In this document: one piece after another, positions 32,577-33,838 of the stretch
Numbering within the stretch: position 1 is the first letter of the stretch
Layout: each line of letters begins with the position of its first letter
Source: Spirochaetota bacterium
GTDB lineage: Bacteria > Spirochaetota > Spirochaetia > DTKZ01
Assembly (NCBI GenBank): GCA_026418195.1
Contig: JAOABU010000017.1
Location: forward strand, 1 to 33,838
Length of the DNA: 33,838 bases
Direction of reading: 5' to 3'
Made by a program: the position numbers and the translations under genes
Notes under the pieces: generated by a model
The model's input: only the letters and a program-made list of their open reading frames with translations
Database searches by the model: none
What the model was told of the DNA's origin: nothing

Positions 32577-33795
32577 CAAGCATCAGTAGAGCCATTACCT
32601 CTGCGTCTTTCACCATATTCTCGATGATGCAATACTCATTCGGCGTATGCGCTCGTTCATCTAGGGTACTCCAGACGACTGTATCCCACCCCTTCTGACG
32701 CAAGAAAACACCTACCGTGTTACCCCCAATTCCTACCTCTTTCCCTTCTATTCCGCGAACGTCCCGAAGCACTGTTTTCAGGCTCTTAACCAAGGATGAG
32801 ATAGCAGGAGTAGCAGCAGATTCGTTTTTCTGTAGGATTTCTCGTTTTACCATTACCCCATAGTCACGTTCTACCTCCCGGGATACCGTATCCATGGTAG
32901 TTAGAACATCGTCTAATGGGTACCGGGGAAGAACCCGGCAATCGAAATAGAATATATCCAGACCGGGAATGGTATTTACATTCGGCACGTTGGCCTCTTT
33001 CTTGGTGGGCGAAAAGGTCGATAGGGGTGGATCGAAGATGAGATCCTTTTCGATATAACGGGTAGATAATTCTTTATACAACCGGAGAACTAGATCGCTC
33101 CCTGCTAGAAACGCATTTTTTCCCAAATGGGGTAAGGAAGCGTGGACTTGTTTCCCTTCGACCATGAACTTTACCCAAAGAAGACTCTTCTCTGCAATTT
33201 CCAGAATAGAACCATCACGACTACCCCCGTCAGGGACCAGGAAACAATCCTCTGTTCCAAAGAGATTCGGATACTCCCTTAAAAGGGCTTTGATCCCATA
33301 AGTCGAACCTACCTCCTCGTCGGAAACAAAGAGCAACTTAACATCCAACGGGGGTACCATGTGCAGGTTGTATAAGGAAAGGGCAGCAAAAATTGACGAT
33401 ACCATACCCTGCTGGTTGTCCTCAGTGCCTCTTCCATACAATCGTCCATCTTTAACTTCCAACACAAAGGGATCGGTGATCCATTGAGAAAGATCCCCCG
33501 GTGGTACCACATCCAAATGGGTCAATATCCAAAAAGCTCTACTTCTATCCTTACCAGGTAAGGTAGCTAACACATTGGGACGAACTCTTTCCGGCACCCT
33601 CTCATCATTTATTGGTAACGTTTCTATCGTGAATGGAGTGTGTTCCCGCAGCCATTGCACCAATGCTTCTGCCTTCTTACCCTCCCCAGAACCTCCACTT
33701 TCCGGTGCAATAGCTGGATGAGCCGTCAAAATCCTTTGGAGTTCTACCATCTGAGGAACTGTACCGTTTAGCCAATTTCTCAATGTTTCTTTCAT
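32563..33795 (-). CDS. M20-family metallopeptidase
   Basis: The 410-residue product is an M20 dizinc peptidase: LTHLDVVPPG with the first ligand His and the catalytic Asp, GRGTEDNQQG with the bridging Asp, and SDEEVGSTYG with the catalytic and ligand glutamates. A dimerisation lid domain lies in the middle, and a late RAHTPNEYC supplies the last His. M20 enzymes include dipeptidases, aminoacylases and ArgE/DapE; the length and motifs fit the PepV/DapE-like group, but the exact substrate cannot be decided. It is cytoplasmic with no signal peptide. TTGACG lies 37 bases before the ATG, and AAGGAT can be read as either ribosome site or -10. The gene's 3' end overlaps the small membrane protein gene. 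Confidence 0.88.
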   Translation of the reverse strand: MKETLRNWLNGTVPQMVELQRILTAHPAIAPESGGSGEGKKAEALVQWLREHTPFTIETLPINDERVPERVRPNVLATLPGKDRSRAFWILTHLDVVPPGDLSQWITDPFVLEVKDGRLYGRGTEDNQQGMVSSIFAALSLYNLHMVPPLDVKLLFVSDEEVGSTYGIKALLREYPNLFGTEDCFLVPDGGSRDGSILEIAEKSLLWVKFMVEGKQVHASLPHLGKNAFLAGSDLVLRLYKELSTRYIEKDLIFDPPLSTFSPTKKEANVPNVNTIPGLDIFYFDCRVLPRYPLDDVLTTMDTVSREVERDYGVMVKREILQKNESAATPAISSLVKSLKTVLRDVRGIEGKEVGIGGNTVGVFLRQKGWDTVVWSTLDERAHTPNEYCIIENMVKDAEVMALLMLVTDL

Positions 33796-33803
33796 ACTGT
33801 TTC

Positions 33804-33832
33804 ATCCTTCCATGAATCCTTACAATCGTCAA
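33804..33832 (-). promoter_or_regulatory. Possible promoter of the M20 peptidase gene
   Basis: On the minus strand TTGACG (33832-33827), a 17-base spacer and AAGGAT (33809-33804) end eight bases before the ATG. The -10 is poor and doubles as an AAGGA ribosome site, so either a leaderless start or a chance -35 is possible. Confidence 0.35.
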
Positions 33833-33838
33833 GGGAAT

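Overview
The window looks like a chromosomal piece of a spirochaete, most likely Treponema or a close relative. This rests on family content, not on a database search. The pointers are a very large acidic-N-terminus/one-membrane-span/TPR protein of the spirochaetal flagellar-collar (FlcA) type, an FlgM-like anti-sigma factor, two good sigma-28 (FliA) promoters, an ODP diiron oxygen sensor next to a soluble chemoreceptor, and a Na+-pumping oxaloacetate decarboxylase together with GTP-type PEP carboxykinase. Gene density is very high, with no gene-free stretch over 300 bases. I see no rRNA, tRNA, insertion sequence, prophage or CRISPR array. The first 19 bases are the Tn5/Nextera mosaic end, a library artefact, so the left edge is a contig end and not biology.

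Layout. 21-158: tail of a branched-chain aminotransferase. 180-4823 (minus): sigma-28 promoter, then the TPR protein, a DUF432-like protein and an MscS channel. 4922-6308 (plus): exported protein with two glycogen-binding-like folds, then a HAD phosphatase. 6338-9433 (minus): pssA, psd (phosphatidylethanolamine synthesis) and a TrpB2-type enzyme. 9572-11149 (plus): HPt protein and an ion permease. 11154-14086 (minus): fabD-fabG-fabF. 14314-15126 (plus): cytidylate-kinase-like protein fused to a BON domain. 15239-20814 (plus): oadG-oadA-oadB, then pckG under its own promoter. 20906-21361 (minus): membrane-anchored double zinc ribbon. 21427-24511 (plus): rsmI, flgM, an iron-ADH-like pseudoenzyme and a SpoU methyltransferase. 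24474-29236 (minus): OsmC, glutaredoxin, a HATPase-HDOD protein and a Lon-like protease. 29354-32576 (plus): ODP, MCP, Nif3, lspA and a small membrane protein. 32563-33795 (minus): M20 peptidase.

How the genes work together. PckG and the Oad complex would convert PEP to oxaloacetate and on to pyruvate, yielding GTP and a Na+ gradient. The psd/pssA and fab clusters build membrane lipid. Motility and sensing are represented by the FlcA-like protein, FlgM, the HPt protein and the ODP/MCP pair. The most informative signals are regulatory. Two sigma-28 promoters (TAAA-N15-GCCGAWAM) tie the TPR/DUF432/MscS operon and flgM to the flagellar regulon. Several sigma-70-type promoters end only 6-8 bases before a start codon, which suggests leaderless mRNAs. 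Palindromes sit at the fabD and glutaredoxin promoters, in the trpB2 leader and inside the end of fabD. The clearest protein oddity is an iron-ADH homologue that has lost its metal-binding histidines.
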